Source: HGM13634 sp045537285 (GTDB lineage Bacteria; Bacillota; Clostridia; TANB77; CAG-508). From it: DNA of 64,000 nucleotides. This document shows, in pieces, positions 9,304-17,601 of this stretch (position 1 is its first letter; the number at the start of each line of letters is the position of its first letter). Below the pieces are notes generated by a model. It saw nothing but the letters and a program-made list of their open reading frames with translations, ran no database searches and was not told the DNA's origin. The DNA is taken from NCBI GenBank assembly GCA_045537285.1, contig JAZSPC010000052.1:7627-71626 (forward strand), written 5' to 3'. Made by a program: the position numbers and the translations under genes.

Positions 9304-9309
9304 AGTATA
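9304..9309 (-). promoter_or_regulatory. Extended -10 promoter of ssrA
   Basis: Reverse strand TGTTATACT, an extended -10, thirteen bases before the mature tmRNA 5' end. The -35 (TAGACT at 17-base spacing) is weak. Confidence 0.55.
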
Positions 9310-9329
9310 ACACATAAAGTCAAAAAAGT

Positions 9330-10076
9330 CTAGCTAATTTCTTTGGTATATTTTACTTTTCTTTGTATTAATTTTCTTAGCCCATATATAGTGTAAAATG
9401 GTAAAATTGATTGTGAAAGTATTGTAAATAATGTGTAGTATTTTCCAGTTAGATTATATAAAACTTCTAACGGCATACCTGGGAAGTTTTGAGATATAAA
9501 CATTAAGTTACTATCAAATATATTGTTCACAATATATGCAATAGCACAAATTATACTAACCATGCTAAAATAGTAAACTATATCCTTCTTTTCTAATTCA
9601 ATATAATTAGTTATATTTACTAACAACGCTAAATATAGCATAATTCCATGATATATAAAACTATGAATACTTACTAAATGGAACATTGGATAAGTAGGTA
9701 GTGATGTATATGGAAATAATATAAATATAATTCCTCCTGCAATTCCACCAGTTGCTATAAATACGTCTCCTACTCTTTTTAATTTTCCTTTACAAAATGA
9801 ACTAAGTCCTCCTGCATAAAGTAACAAAGAACAATAATACAAAGGAACCCAATTATTAATATGACCTATTCCTCCTGTACTAATTTTAAATGCTGTTTTT
9901 ATACATTCAAAAATCCATACAAATATTGTACAATTTCTTATTATATTCTTTACATCTTTTTTTATCGTATATTTTAAAGCTACTATTATTGATACAATTG
10001 TTATTGCCATTAATATAAAATGCTTAATTGTAAATATTCCACATGCTTCATATTCTCCTGCTTTTGATAAAAACAT
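9330..10076 (-). CDS. YwaF-like integral membrane protein (TIGR02206 type)
   Basis: A 248-residue polytopic membrane protein with about six or seven hydrophobic helices (near residues 16-36, 47-60, 75-92, 103-121, 130-152, 168-185 and 215-235). The pattern of NWVPLYYCSLLLY in the third helix and FPYTSLPTYPMFH...SFIYHGIM in the middle matches the YwaF family of Firmicutes, whose role is not established. No signal peptide apart from the first helix. Stands alone between ssrA and tRNA-Trp; the start follows GGAAGTG. Confidence 0.75.
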   Translation of the reverse strand: MFLSKAGEYEACGIFTIKHFILMAITIVSIIVALKYTIKKDVKNIIRNCTIFVWIFECIKTAFKISTGGIGHINNWVPLYYCSLLLYAGGLSSFCKGKLKRVGDVFIATGGIAGGIIFILFPYTSLPTYPMFHLVSIHSFIYHGIMLYLALLVNITNYIELEKKDIVYYFSMVSIICAIAYIVNNIFDSNLMFISQNFPGMPLEVLYNLTGKYYTLFTILSQSILPFYTIYGLRKLIQRKVKYTKEIS

Positions 10077-10220
10077 TTTTATTTCACTTCCTATTTTATT
10101 TCATTTAATTTCTACATATTTTTTAATTTATGTAATATATTATATATCAAATTAATAATTTCGTACACAACGTTTAATATAAAATTTTAATTTTTTAAAT
10201 AATAATTTTCTTTTTCTCTC

Positions 10221-10249
10221 TTGCATATAATAAAAATATATGTTAAGAT
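10221..10249 (+). promoter_or_regulatory. Promoter of tRNA-Trp
   Basis: TTGCAT (10221-10226), 17-base spacer, TAAGAT (10244-10249) with an upstream TGT; the tRNA begins 21 bases later. Confidence 0.65.
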
Positions 10250-10269
10250 AAATAATGTACTAATTAGAT

Positions 10270-10343
10270 AGGGGCATAGTACATCGGTAGTATAATGGTC
10301 TCCAAAACCACTGAGCTAGGTTCGACTCCTAGTGCCCCTGCCA
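10270..10343 (+). tRNA. tRNA-Trp(CCA)
   Basis: Acceptor AGGGGCA pairs with TGCCCCT, then G and encoded CCA. Anticodon loop CTCCAAA gives anticodon CCA at 10302-10304; T loop TTCGACT. The layout closely follows the Bacillus tRNA-Trp pattern. Confidence 0.95.
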
Positions 10344-10348
10344 ATAAA

Positions 10349-10376
10349 CAGACTTTGCAGAGGCAAGGTCTGTATT
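10349..10376 (+). terminator. Terminator after tRNA-Trp
   Basis: Ten-base-pair stem CAGACTTTGC / GCAAGGTCTG with loop AGAG and a T run. It lies before the M23 peptidase start, so transcription of that gene must read through or start separately. Confidence 0.75.
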
Positions 10377-10411
10377 TTTTATTCAAATTTATTCTTTTTC
10401 TTGGAGGTTTT

Positions 10412-11002
10412 ATGTCTTTTAATATTGTTTCTAAATCTCTTATTCCTTTTGTCTCAATAATTTTAATTGTTCCAACACTCTTTATTCCTACATTTTCAAA
10501 TAATTCTAATTTAGAAATTAATCCCGAATTACTAGAAAGTTTTAATATATCTGGTTCTGTTTTTTATTGGCCTATACCTGGTTATACTAGAATAAGTTCA
10601 TATTTCGGAAACCGTAACTCTCCCACCGCTGGTGCCAGTTCATTTCATCAAGGAATTGATATTCCTGCACCTGCTGGCACAAATTTGGTTGCTGTTTTTA
10701 GTGGAATTGTATCATATATTGGTTTTAATGGTTCAGGCGGTTATGCTATACATATAGAAAACAATAATCTTAAATTTATATATCACCATGTTTCACCTAA
10801 TTATATTGTTGATATTGGAGATTACGTATATTCTGGTCAAGTTATTGGACAAGTTGGTCCTAAAAATGTTTATGGAGTTAAAAATAATCCATATAAAGAT
10901 AGTAGTGGTAAGCCAACAAATGGCGCAACTACTGGACCACACTTGCATTTCACAATAAAAAAAGACGGCAGAGCCGTCAATCCTTTAAATTATTTTAAAT
11001 AA
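10412..11002 (+). CDS. Secreted or membrane-anchored M23 metallopeptidase (LytM-like)
   Basis: A 196-residue peptidoglycan endopeptidase candidate. Residues 1-28 form a hydrophobic signal/anchor; residues about 50-196 are the M23 domain with the zinc ligands HQGIDI (His and Asp) and the HLHF motif, plus YHHVSPNY containing the catalytic-side His. Expected to cut peptide cross-links in the cell wall. The start at 10412 is chosen because GGAGG lies four bases before it; the reading frame is open further back, into the tRNA-Trp gene, but that extension cannot be real. It lies behind the tRNA terminator. Confidence 0.88.
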   Translation: MSFNIVSKSLIPFVSIILIVPTLFIPTFSNNSNLEINPELLESFNISGSVFYWPIPGYTRISSYFGNRNSPTAGASSFHQGIDIPAPAGTNLVAVFSGIVSYIGFNGSGGYAIHIENNNLKFIYHHVSPNYIVDIGDYVYSGQVIGQVGPKNVYGVKNNPYKDSSGKPTNGATTGPHLHFTIKKDGRAVNPLNYFK

Positions 11003-11488
11003 TTACATATCGTCATCTTCATCTTCTTCATCGTGGTCATGACCGCAGTCTCCACCGCAATCGTGACAATGACCTGAGCAACCTTCATGGTCGTGTTCGT
11101 CATTCCAATCAAGTTCTATTGTATTTTCACATTCTGGACATACAACACTTTCTTTTGGACCTTCTGAAAAATCTACTGAAAATTCCGCATCGCAATAAGG
11201 ACATATAACATCAAAATCATATTCCTCATTTTCTTTAATATATATATCACTTTCTATTTTTTGTATTGAATCTTCAATTTCACTCATTCTATCATCTAAA
11301 ACTTTGCATCTAACAGCAATATCTTCCATTTTTTCATTGCATTTTGCTTCTAATTTATCAAACTCATCTAAAAATATCGTGTATATATTGTATATTTGAG
11401 TTTTTACATACTCAAAGTCTTCTTTGTTTGTTATTCTTTTTTCGATATCTGAAATAACTTTATCAAGCTTTTCTTTTAATTCTGACAT
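11003..11488 (-). CDS. Zinc-ribbon protein with acidic His/Cys-rich tail
   Basis: A 161-residue protein of three parts: a helical, probably coiled-coil N-terminal half (residues 1-85); a zinc ribbon with CPYC and CPEC (residues about 97-120); and a tail of about 35 residues made almost only of Asp, Glu, His, Cys and Gly, ending in EEDEDDDM. It resembles clostridial proteins annotated with a CD1247-type N-terminal domain that sit beside efp; I offer that from memory, not from a search. It lies 11 bases downstream of efp and is likely co-transcribed. The tail could bind metal ions; function unknown. Confidence 0.75.
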   Translation of the reverse strand: MSELKEKLDKVISDIEKRITNKEDFEYVKTQIYNIYTIFLDEFDKLEAKCNEKMEDIAVRCKVLDDRMSEIEDSIQKIESDIYIKENEEYDFDVICPYCDAEFSVDFSEGPKESVVCPECENTIELDWNDEHDHEGCSGHCHDCGGDCGHDHDEEDEDDDM

Positions 11489-11499
11489 TAAACTATCTC

Positions 11500-12066
11500 C
11501 TATACTCTTTCCATATATTCACCAGTTCTTGTATCTATTTTTATAACATCTCCGATGTTTATAAATAATGGAACTGATATTTCATAACCGTTTTCTAGTG
11601 TAGCTGGTTTTCCAGATGTTGTAGTTGTATTTCCACTAAATCCTGGTTCTGTATATGTAACTTCTAATTCTACGAACATTGGTGGTTCAACTGAGAAAAC
11701 TTTTCCTTTAAAAGATAATACTTTAACACTCATATTTTCTTTTATGTATTTTAAACTATCTCCTAATTGCTCTTTGTTTAATGGTAATTGTTCATAGCTT
11801 TCATTATCCATGAAATAGTATAAATCTCCATCATTGTATAAGTATTGCATTTCTCTTTTTTCGATTTCTGCACCTTGTAATTTTTCTGATGGGTTAAATG
11901 TTTTTTCTAAAACTGCTCCTGTTATAACATTTTTTAATTTTGTTCTAACAAATGCTGCTCCTTTTCCTGGTTTAACATGTTGGAATTCTACTACTTTATA
12001 TACTCCATTATCCATTTCAAATGTTGTTCCATTTCTTACATCTCCTGCCATATATACTTCTGCCAT
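11500..12066 (-). CDS. efp: Translation elongation factor P
   Basis: Binds the ribosome between the P and E sites and relieves stalling at proline stretches. The 188-residue protein has the three beta-barrel domains of EF-P; the tip loop reads HVKPGKGAAF, and by alignment with Bacillus the Lys at position 35 (second Lys of KPGK) would be the modified residue. GGAGG precedes the ATG. First gene of a unit with the zinc-ribbon protein. Confidence 0.97.
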   Translation of the reverse strand: MAEVYMAGDVRNGTTFEMDNGVYKVVEFQHVKPGKGAAFVRTKLKNVITGAVLEKTFNPSEKLQGAEIEKREMQYLYNDGDLYYFMDNESYEQLPLNKEQLGDSLKYIKENMSVKVLSFKGKVFSVEPPMFVELEVTYTEPGFSGNTTTTSGKPATLENGYEISVPLFINIGDVIKIDTRTGEYMERV

Positions 12067-12105
12067 TTGTATCTACCTCCATAATATTATAATTAAATCT
12101 TATAT

Positions 12106-12134
12106 ATTTTATACTATTTTTGCTTGAAAATCAA
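12106..12134 (-). promoter_or_regulatory. Promoter of efp
   Basis: Reverse strand TTGATT (12129-12134), 17-base spacer, TAAAAT (12106-12111), 40 bases before the efp start. Confidence 0.6.
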
Positions 12135-12181
12135 TATTTTTCTTAATATTATTGATATTTTTATTATTTTTAATGCAAAAC

Positions 12182-12216
12182 AAAAAGGAAAATGCAAAAT
12201 TTACACTTTCCTTTTT
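12182..12216 (-). terminator. Terminator of the frameshifted pilin-like gene
   Basis: AAAAAGGAAA / TTTCCTTTTT stem with a long AT-rich loop, 30 bases after the restored stop codon at 12247. Confidence 0.65.
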
Positions 12217-12246
12217 ATATAAAATTCTTTATATTTTCATAAAACT

Positions 12247-14659
12247 TTAAATTCCAGATGGGTTCATTACTATTGGTCGAACCCCTAATGTATCCACTTT
12301 CCCAATTATAAATGATGAATCACCATAAGTTTGTTTCCATAAACATTCGGATGGAAACATACCGCATTTCCTTCCAAATGTAAAAATTTCACCTCCCACA
12401 CTAGCACTATCTTCAAATAGACGCCTCGAAGCAACCCAGTATCTATCGCCGTATATCTAAATACCCCAAACTCTCTATTTGTGTTCGATCCGCGTCTCCG
12501 TTATCGTCACTTTCTTTTACTTTCAAGTCTTCAACTTCAAAATACTTTTTACTAAATTCTGAAAAAGTGTGATATTTTGCTATATCAATACTTCCCCCCA
12601 CACTTCTTACTCCTTCATTGTCTGTTGCAGTTACTAAACTTTTACAATAATTATTTATTGTTGTTATTGCATTATTATATGACGCTATTGCTATGTCATC
12701 AGGGTCTGATGTTTTATATCCATCTTTGTTATAGTCAATATCACCTTCCTCTATTTCTCCATCTCCATTCAAATCATCTGGTATATTGTCGTTGTCTAAA
12801 TCTAAATATTTTAATAGGTTTCCTTTTATTTCTTGGTCATCGTATCCTAATGTTAAACTTCCTATTGCACTTTTGCTTATTATTTCTACTAAGTCAATTC
12901 TATCTGTTAATATTATCCAATCTTCTGGCGTTCCGTCCATGTTACTATCATATTTTACAGTTTGACCTTCTCTACTTTCTGCTTTTACTGTACAAGTTAC
13001 GCTATAACTTCCACATGTTGCTGTTATTATTGCTTCACCCTTTGATTTTATTACTATATTTACACTTGTTCCTGTTCCCTCAATGGTTGCTACATCTTCA
13101 TTTGACGTTGTCCAAGTTATTTCTCCGTCTATATTTGTTAGTGAAGCTGTTAACTCCTCTGTTAATTCTTCTCCTTTTTTTATTGTTTTAGTTGTTTCTG
13201 TTTTATCTAGTGTAATTTTTCCTTCTAGCTGAGTTATTTTGCATGTTGCACTATATTCTCCACATGCTACTGTTATTGTTGCTTCTCCTTTTGATTTTAT
13301 TACAACATTTACACTTGTTCCCGTTCCTTCCGCTACTGCTACACTTTCATTTGATGTAGTCCAGGTTATTTCTCCTTCCACATTAATTAATGATGCCGTT
13401 AATGTTTCTGTTCCTCCTATTTTTCCATTTGTTATCTCTGTTTTATCTAGTTTTATACCATCTATTAAAGCTGTTATTTTCTCTTTTTGTCCACTTGGTG
13501 ATGTTACTTCAAATACATATTCTCCTGCTTCTGTTGTTGCATAACTTGTTGTTACATAATTTCTAGCAAACCAATCTATATTTTGTGTGCTTCCATCTGG
13601 TTTTGTTACTACTACTGGATGTGTTCTTGTATATGCTTGTCCTGCTACATATATTAATGCATGTTCTCTTGTAAAGAATTTTATTGATTCAACTCCTACA
13701 TCTATATTATAATTTAATTGTGCTCGATATTCTTCTAATGTTGTTTTTCCTGTTATTTCAGTTAATATTGTATCAAATGTTTTCTCATTGTTATACCAGC
13801 CTTCTACTGTACTCTTTATCTCTTCTTCTGTTTTTCCTACTAGATCTGGTAATAACTTTTTAGAATATACTACTTTGGCACCATCGCCATGTACTACATA
13901 CAAACTTCCAATCCATGCACTTTCTGTAAGAGATTGAATCATAACAAGCTTAACATATGAAGCTGCTGATGGATATCCATGTTTTTCTAGTACCTTTGCA
14001 TCTCCTTGTTCTGTTATAAAGTCTTCATATGCCATATCATCAACGTTAGATTTTATTAATTCATCATATACAACGTCTGGTCCTACTCCTAATAAACTTC
14101 CACCTAATGTTAGTATTTGCTCGGCTGTCATACCTGGTAAATATTCATATTCTAAATATTCATATCCAAACTTAGTACTATCATATTCTGGTAAACCTAC
14201 TAAATCTATCCTTAAATTTATGTTATGTCCATTGTTTGTTTTAGATACTGTATAACTTACATCTATATCTTCTGCATCTGTGCTTCCTTCCTCTGCCTTC
14301 TCTACTGTAATATTCAAATTTTCATCTACTACTATCTTGTATTTTCCTTCTTCTGTTATTACTGCATTTCCTTCTATTGTACTTCCTTCAAAATGCTCAT
14401 TTATTAATCTTAATAACTCTGCTTGGTTTAATGTTCTTCCATTCATGAAATATTCTGTTTGTGCTTTCATTTTTACTAATTCTGCATCTTCTTTTAGTTG
14501 TGCCATTTTATGATTTTCAGTTGCAGTTATTGCATATGTTATTATTCCATCTCCTGTTATTTCTTGTATCGCCACAACTGCTAGTATTAATAGCAGTACT
14601 ACTGTTATTATTAATGCTATTAATGTGATACCTTTTGGTGTTTTACTTTTTCCTTTCAT
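12247..14659 (-). pseudogene. Pilin-like surface protein with Ig-like domains, frameshifted near its 3' end
   Basis: The uninterrupted frame (12443-14659) codes for 738 residues: a prepilin-type leader (PKGITLIALIITVVLLL, residues 8-24, with a Gly before the hydrophobic helix), a long unrecognised middle, two Ig-like (Big2-type) domains (about 406-565, each with GEITWTTSNE), an Asp-rich stretch and the start of a C-terminal domain shared with the protein at 48937-51075 (YNNAITTINNYCKS, DNEGVRSVG). The frame then stops at TAG (12443). In the +1 frame from about 12454 the sequence continues with YWVASRRLFEDS ... TLGVRPIVMNPSGI and stops at 12247, matching YWVSARNILE and TLGVRPVVINPTGI of the paralogue. 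So one base is gained or two lost near 12454, by mutation or assembly error. The start follows AAAGGAGG. Confidence 0.85.
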
Positions 14660-14837
14660 TTTTATTCCTCCTTTGAAAAATTAAATTTATATTTTTTATT
14701 TAGATGTTGTTAGGGTTATTTAACATCTTTAACATTAAAAACTTTTTTAGACGCAAAAAAGACAGGTAAATATTTTTACCTATCTTTTATTCGTATATTT
14801 AATAAAGCATATTTTATGCTTGCTTCTTTTTTATTTA
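14660..14837 (-). promoter_or_regulatory. Structured leader of the pilin-like gene
   Basis: This stretch between the micro-ORF and the pilin-like gene holds three inverted repeats in transcript order: AAGCATA/TATGCTT (14805-14821, three-base loop), the intrinsic terminator at 14755-14788, and AGATGTT/AACATCT (near 14702-14728) without a T run. No convincing second promoter is visible after the terminator, so transcription of the pilin-like gene probably has to pass it. Confidence 0.5.
14755..14788 (-). terminator. Intrinsic terminator or attenuator in the pilin leader
   Basis: Reverse strand GATAGGTAAA, loop AATA, TTTACCTGTC, then six T. It lies about 95 bases before the pilin-like start codon and after the promoter at 14944-14973, so it either ends the upstream recG transcript or attenuates the pilin gene, or both. 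Confidence 0.8.
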
Positions 14838-14900
14838 TTAAATTACCTTGTGTGTGTGTGTGTGTGTGTGTACTCTCTCAACGGTTTCAAGGTTTTGCAT
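14838..14900 (-). CDS. Micro-ORF (20 codons) containing the CA repeat
   Basis: A short ORF not long enough for routine calling: ATG at 14900 with AAAGGAG nine bases upstream, encoding MQNLETVERV, then HTHTHTH from the CA repeat, then KVI and TAA at 14838. It begins about 37 bases after the predicted start of transcription and ends before two hairpins and the terminator of the pilin leader. The ribosome site and promoter make translation plausible; the peptide itself need not matter. It could be a leader peptide, or the ATG could be chance. See the finding on repeat-length control. Confidence 0.45.
   Translation of the reverse strand: MQNLETVERVHTHTHTHKVI
14849..14870. repeat. Dinucleotide microsatellite, (TG)11 / (CA)11
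   Basis: Eleven uninterrupted TG units on the plus strand, flanked by non-repetitive sequence. No other dinucleotide tract of this length was noticed in the window. Tracts of this kind are prone to slippage during replication. Confidence 0.95.
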
Positions 14901-14943
14901 CTTTTATTTCTCCTTTGTTTCTTCTTTTATTTTTATATTTCAA

Positions 14944-14973
14944 ATTATATATTTAATAAGTTCGTTTTGTCAA
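14944..14973 (-). promoter_or_regulatory. Strong promoter upstream of the CA-repeat leader
   Basis: Reverse strand TTGACA (14968-14973), 18-base spacer, TATAAT (14944-14949): both boxes are perfect consensus. Predicted transcript starts near 14937, roughly 280 bases before the pilin-like gene. Confidence 0.8.
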
Positions 14974-15009
14974 TATTTTTTATTAAATGTAATACAATTG
15001 TAATATTTA

Positions 15010-15192
15010 TTATCTACTAAAAAATATAATTAATGCTCCAATTATTGCTACTACAAACCCTAAAATTTTAAAACCTGCTGTCGCTTCGTTTTGGTCACCA
15101 AAACCAAAAAACTTTTGTGTTAAAAATCTTGCATCAAATATCATAATTGTTCCTAACATCGCAATTATTAATCCTATTATTAATTTCCACAT
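15010..15192 (-). CDS. Small two-helix membrane protein
   Basis: About 60 residues: a hydrophobic helix at residues 4-20, a short polar loop containing ARFLTQKFFGFGDQNEAT, and a second helix at 40-58 ending in FFSR. I do not recognise the family; small proteins of this shape often follow other genes in clostridial operons. The ATG at 15192 is preferred to the GTG at 15201 because AGAAGGTG then falls six bases upstream. It begins 13 bases after the recG stop and is probably co-transcribed with it. Confidence 0.65.
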   Translation of the reverse strand: MWKLIIGLIIAMLGTIMIFDARFLTQKFFGFGDQNEATAGFKILGFVVAIIGALIIFFSR

Positions 15193-15204
15193 ATTGTTCA
15201 CCTT

Positions 15205-17253
15205 CTATATTTCAATTCTGTTTTTTAATTTTTCTTCTACCAACTTCTTTAATCTTATGTTCTTTTCATCTTCTAACAATGGGTCTTCTTGCAAAATTTT
15301 TATAGATACACTTTGTACTAATTTTAACATTTTAATATCTTCAAAAAGATTTGCAATTTTAAACTCTGGAAGTCCATGTTGTTTTGTTCCAAAAAATTCT
15401 CCTGAACCTCTTAATTCTAAATCTTTTTCAGATATTATGAAGCCATCATTAGTATCTTGCATAACTTGCATTCTTTTTCTTATTACTTCTGAATTTCCTT
15501 CATATTTTAGAATACAATATGATTGATACTCTCCTCTACCAACTCTTCCTCTTAATTGGTGAAGTTGAGCTAGCCCAAATCTTTCTGCATTTTCTATAAC
15601 CATAATATTTGCATTTGGAATATTTACACCAACTTCGATTACAGTAGTAGAAATTAATATATCTATTTCTTTGTTTTTGAATTTTTCCATTATTTCATCT
15701 TTTTCTTTTGGTCTCATCTTACCATGTAAATATTCTACTTTATATTCTTTAAATATTTCTGTTTTATATTTTTCTGCAAGTTCTAATACAGATTTTGCAT
15801 TTATTTCTTCGTTTTCTTCAACAAGTGGACATACAATATATGCTTGTCTTCCTTCATCTATTTGTTTTTTTATAAAGTTATTTACTCTTTCGTCCATAGA
15901 TTTTCTTACAGCAAACGTGTCTATTTTCTTTCTGTTTGGTGGAAGTTCATCTATTATTGATATATCTAAATCGCCATATAGTATTAAGGCAAGTGTTCTT
16001 GGAATTGGTGTTGCTGTCATAACTAATACATCTGGATTTTTTCCTTTTGATGCGATTGTACTTCTTTGTCTTACACCAAATCTATGTTGCTCGTCTGTTA
16101 CAACTAATCCTAAATTTTTAAACACTACATTTTCTTCTAATAGAGAATGTGTTCCTATTAATATATCTATTTCTCCATTTTTTAATCTTTCTAATATATC
16201 TTCTTTTTTCTTTTTAGTAGTACTACCAAGTAATAGATCACATCTAATACCATGTTTTGAAAGAACTGCTTCAAAACTTTCTAAATGTTGAGTTGCCAAA
16301 ATTGAAGTTGGTGCCATTATAGCCATTTGATAACCAGACTTTACCGCTTTATATGCTGCAATTATTGCTACAATTGTTTTACCAGAACCAACATCCCCTT
16401 GAAGAAGTCTATTCATAGCTTTTTCAGATTCCATATCTTTATCTATTTCTTCTAAAACTCTAAGTTGTGCTTTTGTAAGTTTAAATGGTAATTCATTTAT
16501 TAATTCAGACATTTTTACATCTTTATTAAAACATATTCCTGTTTCATCATTTTTGTATTTATTCTTTAAACTTAAAAGTAATAACTGCATTGTCAAAAGT
16601 TCTTCAAACACCAATCTATTTCTAGCTTTATTAAAATCCGAAAACTCGCTTGGAAAATGTATCTTATTTATTGCATCTTTTAAACTCAATAGTTTATACT
16701 CTTCTAGCAAATACTCTGGCATTGTTTCATCTAATTGGTCTCTTGTAAGTTCTAAACCATTTTCAATTATCTGCCTAATTGTATTTTGAGAAAGATTATA
16801 TGTTACAGGATATAGTGGTATTATTTTTCCTGTATTTTTAGATTTTTCTTCTTCATCATATACAGGAGAAATCATCTCAGTCATCCCTATTTTTCTATTT
16901 ATTTTCCCATAGAATTTATACTTTTTACCCATTTGAAACATATTTTTTAAATATGACTGATTATACCATACAAGTTCGCAAGAGTCTGTTTCGTCTCTTA
17001 CTATTAACTTATATATAGTCATATTTTTTCTGTATGTTCTTATCTCACGCATTTTAGAAGTAACTATTGCTTCTATTAAAACTTCTTCACCATCAACAGT
17101 ATCAGCAATTTTTTTAGGTTTACTTCTATCTTCATAATCACGTGGGTAATATGTAATTAAATCCTCCAAATTATATATATTTAATTTATTTAAGAGTTTA
17201 ACTCTGTTTGGTCCAACTCCTTTAACAAATTTAACATCATCAGATAAATTCAT
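15205..17253 (-). CDS. recG: ATP-dependent DNA helicase RecG
   Basis: Rewinds and reverses stalled replication forks and branch-migrates Holliday junctions. The 682-residue protein has an N-terminal wedge domain (starting KFVKGVGPNRVKLL, OB fold about 60-150), then two helicase domains: Walker A GDVGSGKT (near 288), DEQH box (VVTDEQHRFGV), TATPIPRTL, and motif VI QLHQLRGRVGRG; the C-terminus RGSGEFFGTKQHGLP is typical of RecG. Length matches the family. AAGGAG precedes the start. Confidence 0.97.
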   Translation of the reverse strand: MNLSDDVKFVKGVGPNRVKLLNKLNIYNLEDLITYYPRDYEDRSKPKKIADTVDGEEVLIEAIVTSKMREIRTYRKNMTIYKLIVRDETDSCELVWYNQSYLKNMFQMGKKYKFYGKINRKIGMTEMISPVYDEEEKSKNTGKIIPLYPVTYNLSQNTIRQIIENGLELTRDQLDETMPEYLLEEYKLLSLKDAINKIHFPSEFSDFNKARNRLVFEELLTMQLLLLSLKNKYKNDETGICFNKDVKMSELINELPFKLTKAQLRVLEEIDKDMESEKAMNRLLQGDVGSGKTIVAIIAAYKAVKSGYQMAIMAPTSILATQHLESFEAVLSKHGIRCDLLLGSTTKKKKEDILERLKNGEIDILIGTHSLLEENVVFKNLGLVVTDEQHRFGVRQRSTIASKGKNPDVLVMTATPIPRTLALILYGDLDISIIDELPPNRKKIDTFAVRKSMDERVNNFIKKQIDEGRQAYIVCPLVEENEEINAKSVLELAEKYKTEIFKEYKVEYLHGKMRPKEKDEIMEKFKNKEIDILISTTVIEVGVNIPNANIMVIENAERFGLAQLHQLRGRVGRGEYQSYCILKYEGNSEVIRKRMQVMQDTNDGFIISEKDLELRGSGEFFGTKQHGLPEFKIANLFEDIKMLKLVQSVSIKILQEDPLLEDEKNIRLKKLVEEKLKNRIEI

Positions 17254-17318
17254 ATATTTCTCCTTAACATAATTTATTGTATCATACCAAGTATTTTTTT
17301 ACAATATTTTATTCTTTA

Positions 17319-17348
17319 TTGGACTTATTCTTTTATTTATGTTAAAAT
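17319..17348 (+). promoter_or_regulatory. Promoter of tRNA-Gly
   Basis: TTGGAC (17319-17324), 18-base spacer, TAAAAT (17343-17348); the tRNA starts 18 bases later. Confidence 0.55.
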
Positions 17349-17365
17349 ATATTTAGAGTAAATTT

Positions 17366-17440
<75 letters not shown>

Positions 17441-17449
17441 TTTATGATA

Positions 17450-17475
17450 AATCGGACTTTTTAGTTCGATTTTTT
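17450..17475 (+). terminator. Terminator after tRNA-Gly
   Basis: AATCGGAC / GTTCGATT stem with a six-base loop followed by T5. Confidence 0.75.
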
Positions 17476-17483
17476 AACTTCAT

Positions 17484-17512
17484 TTGAAAATTTATGTTAA
17501 TAATGATATAAT
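17484..17512 (+). promoter_or_regulatory. Promoter of the orphan gene at 17602
   Basis: TTGAAA (17484-17489), 17-base spacer, TATAAT (17507-17512). Confidence 0.75.
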
Positions 17513-17525
17513 ATTTTTGTTATCA

Positions 17526-17541
17526 TTCGTAGCTATACGAA
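17526..17541. promoter_or_regulatory. Palindrome at the start of the transcript, possible operator
   Basis: Perfect inverted repeat TTCGTA-GCTA-TACGAA, seven or so bases after the predicted start of transcription. It could bind a dimeric repressor or fold as a short 5' hairpin. Confidence 0.4.
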
Positions 17542-17601
17542 CTACAACAAGAATAGCAAGTTTATAGTTTCTCTCAAAACAATTGTTAGGAGGAAAAAAC
17601 A

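Noticed and set aside
10295..10411. A longer N-terminus for the M23 peptidase
   Set aside because: The extension lies within the tRNA-Trp gene and its terminator; a good ribosome site marks 10412.
12577..13191. A 204-codon forward frame opposite the pilin-like gene
   Set aside because: Leu/Phe/Tyr-rich shadow of the Asp/Glu/Thr-rich reverse-strand gene; no ribosome site or family features.
14838..14900. A histidine-biosynthesis-type attenuator leader, because of the His codons
   Set aside because: The His/Thr run is simply what a CA repeat encodes, and no histidine genes follow; the element was kept only as a possible repeat-length attenuator.
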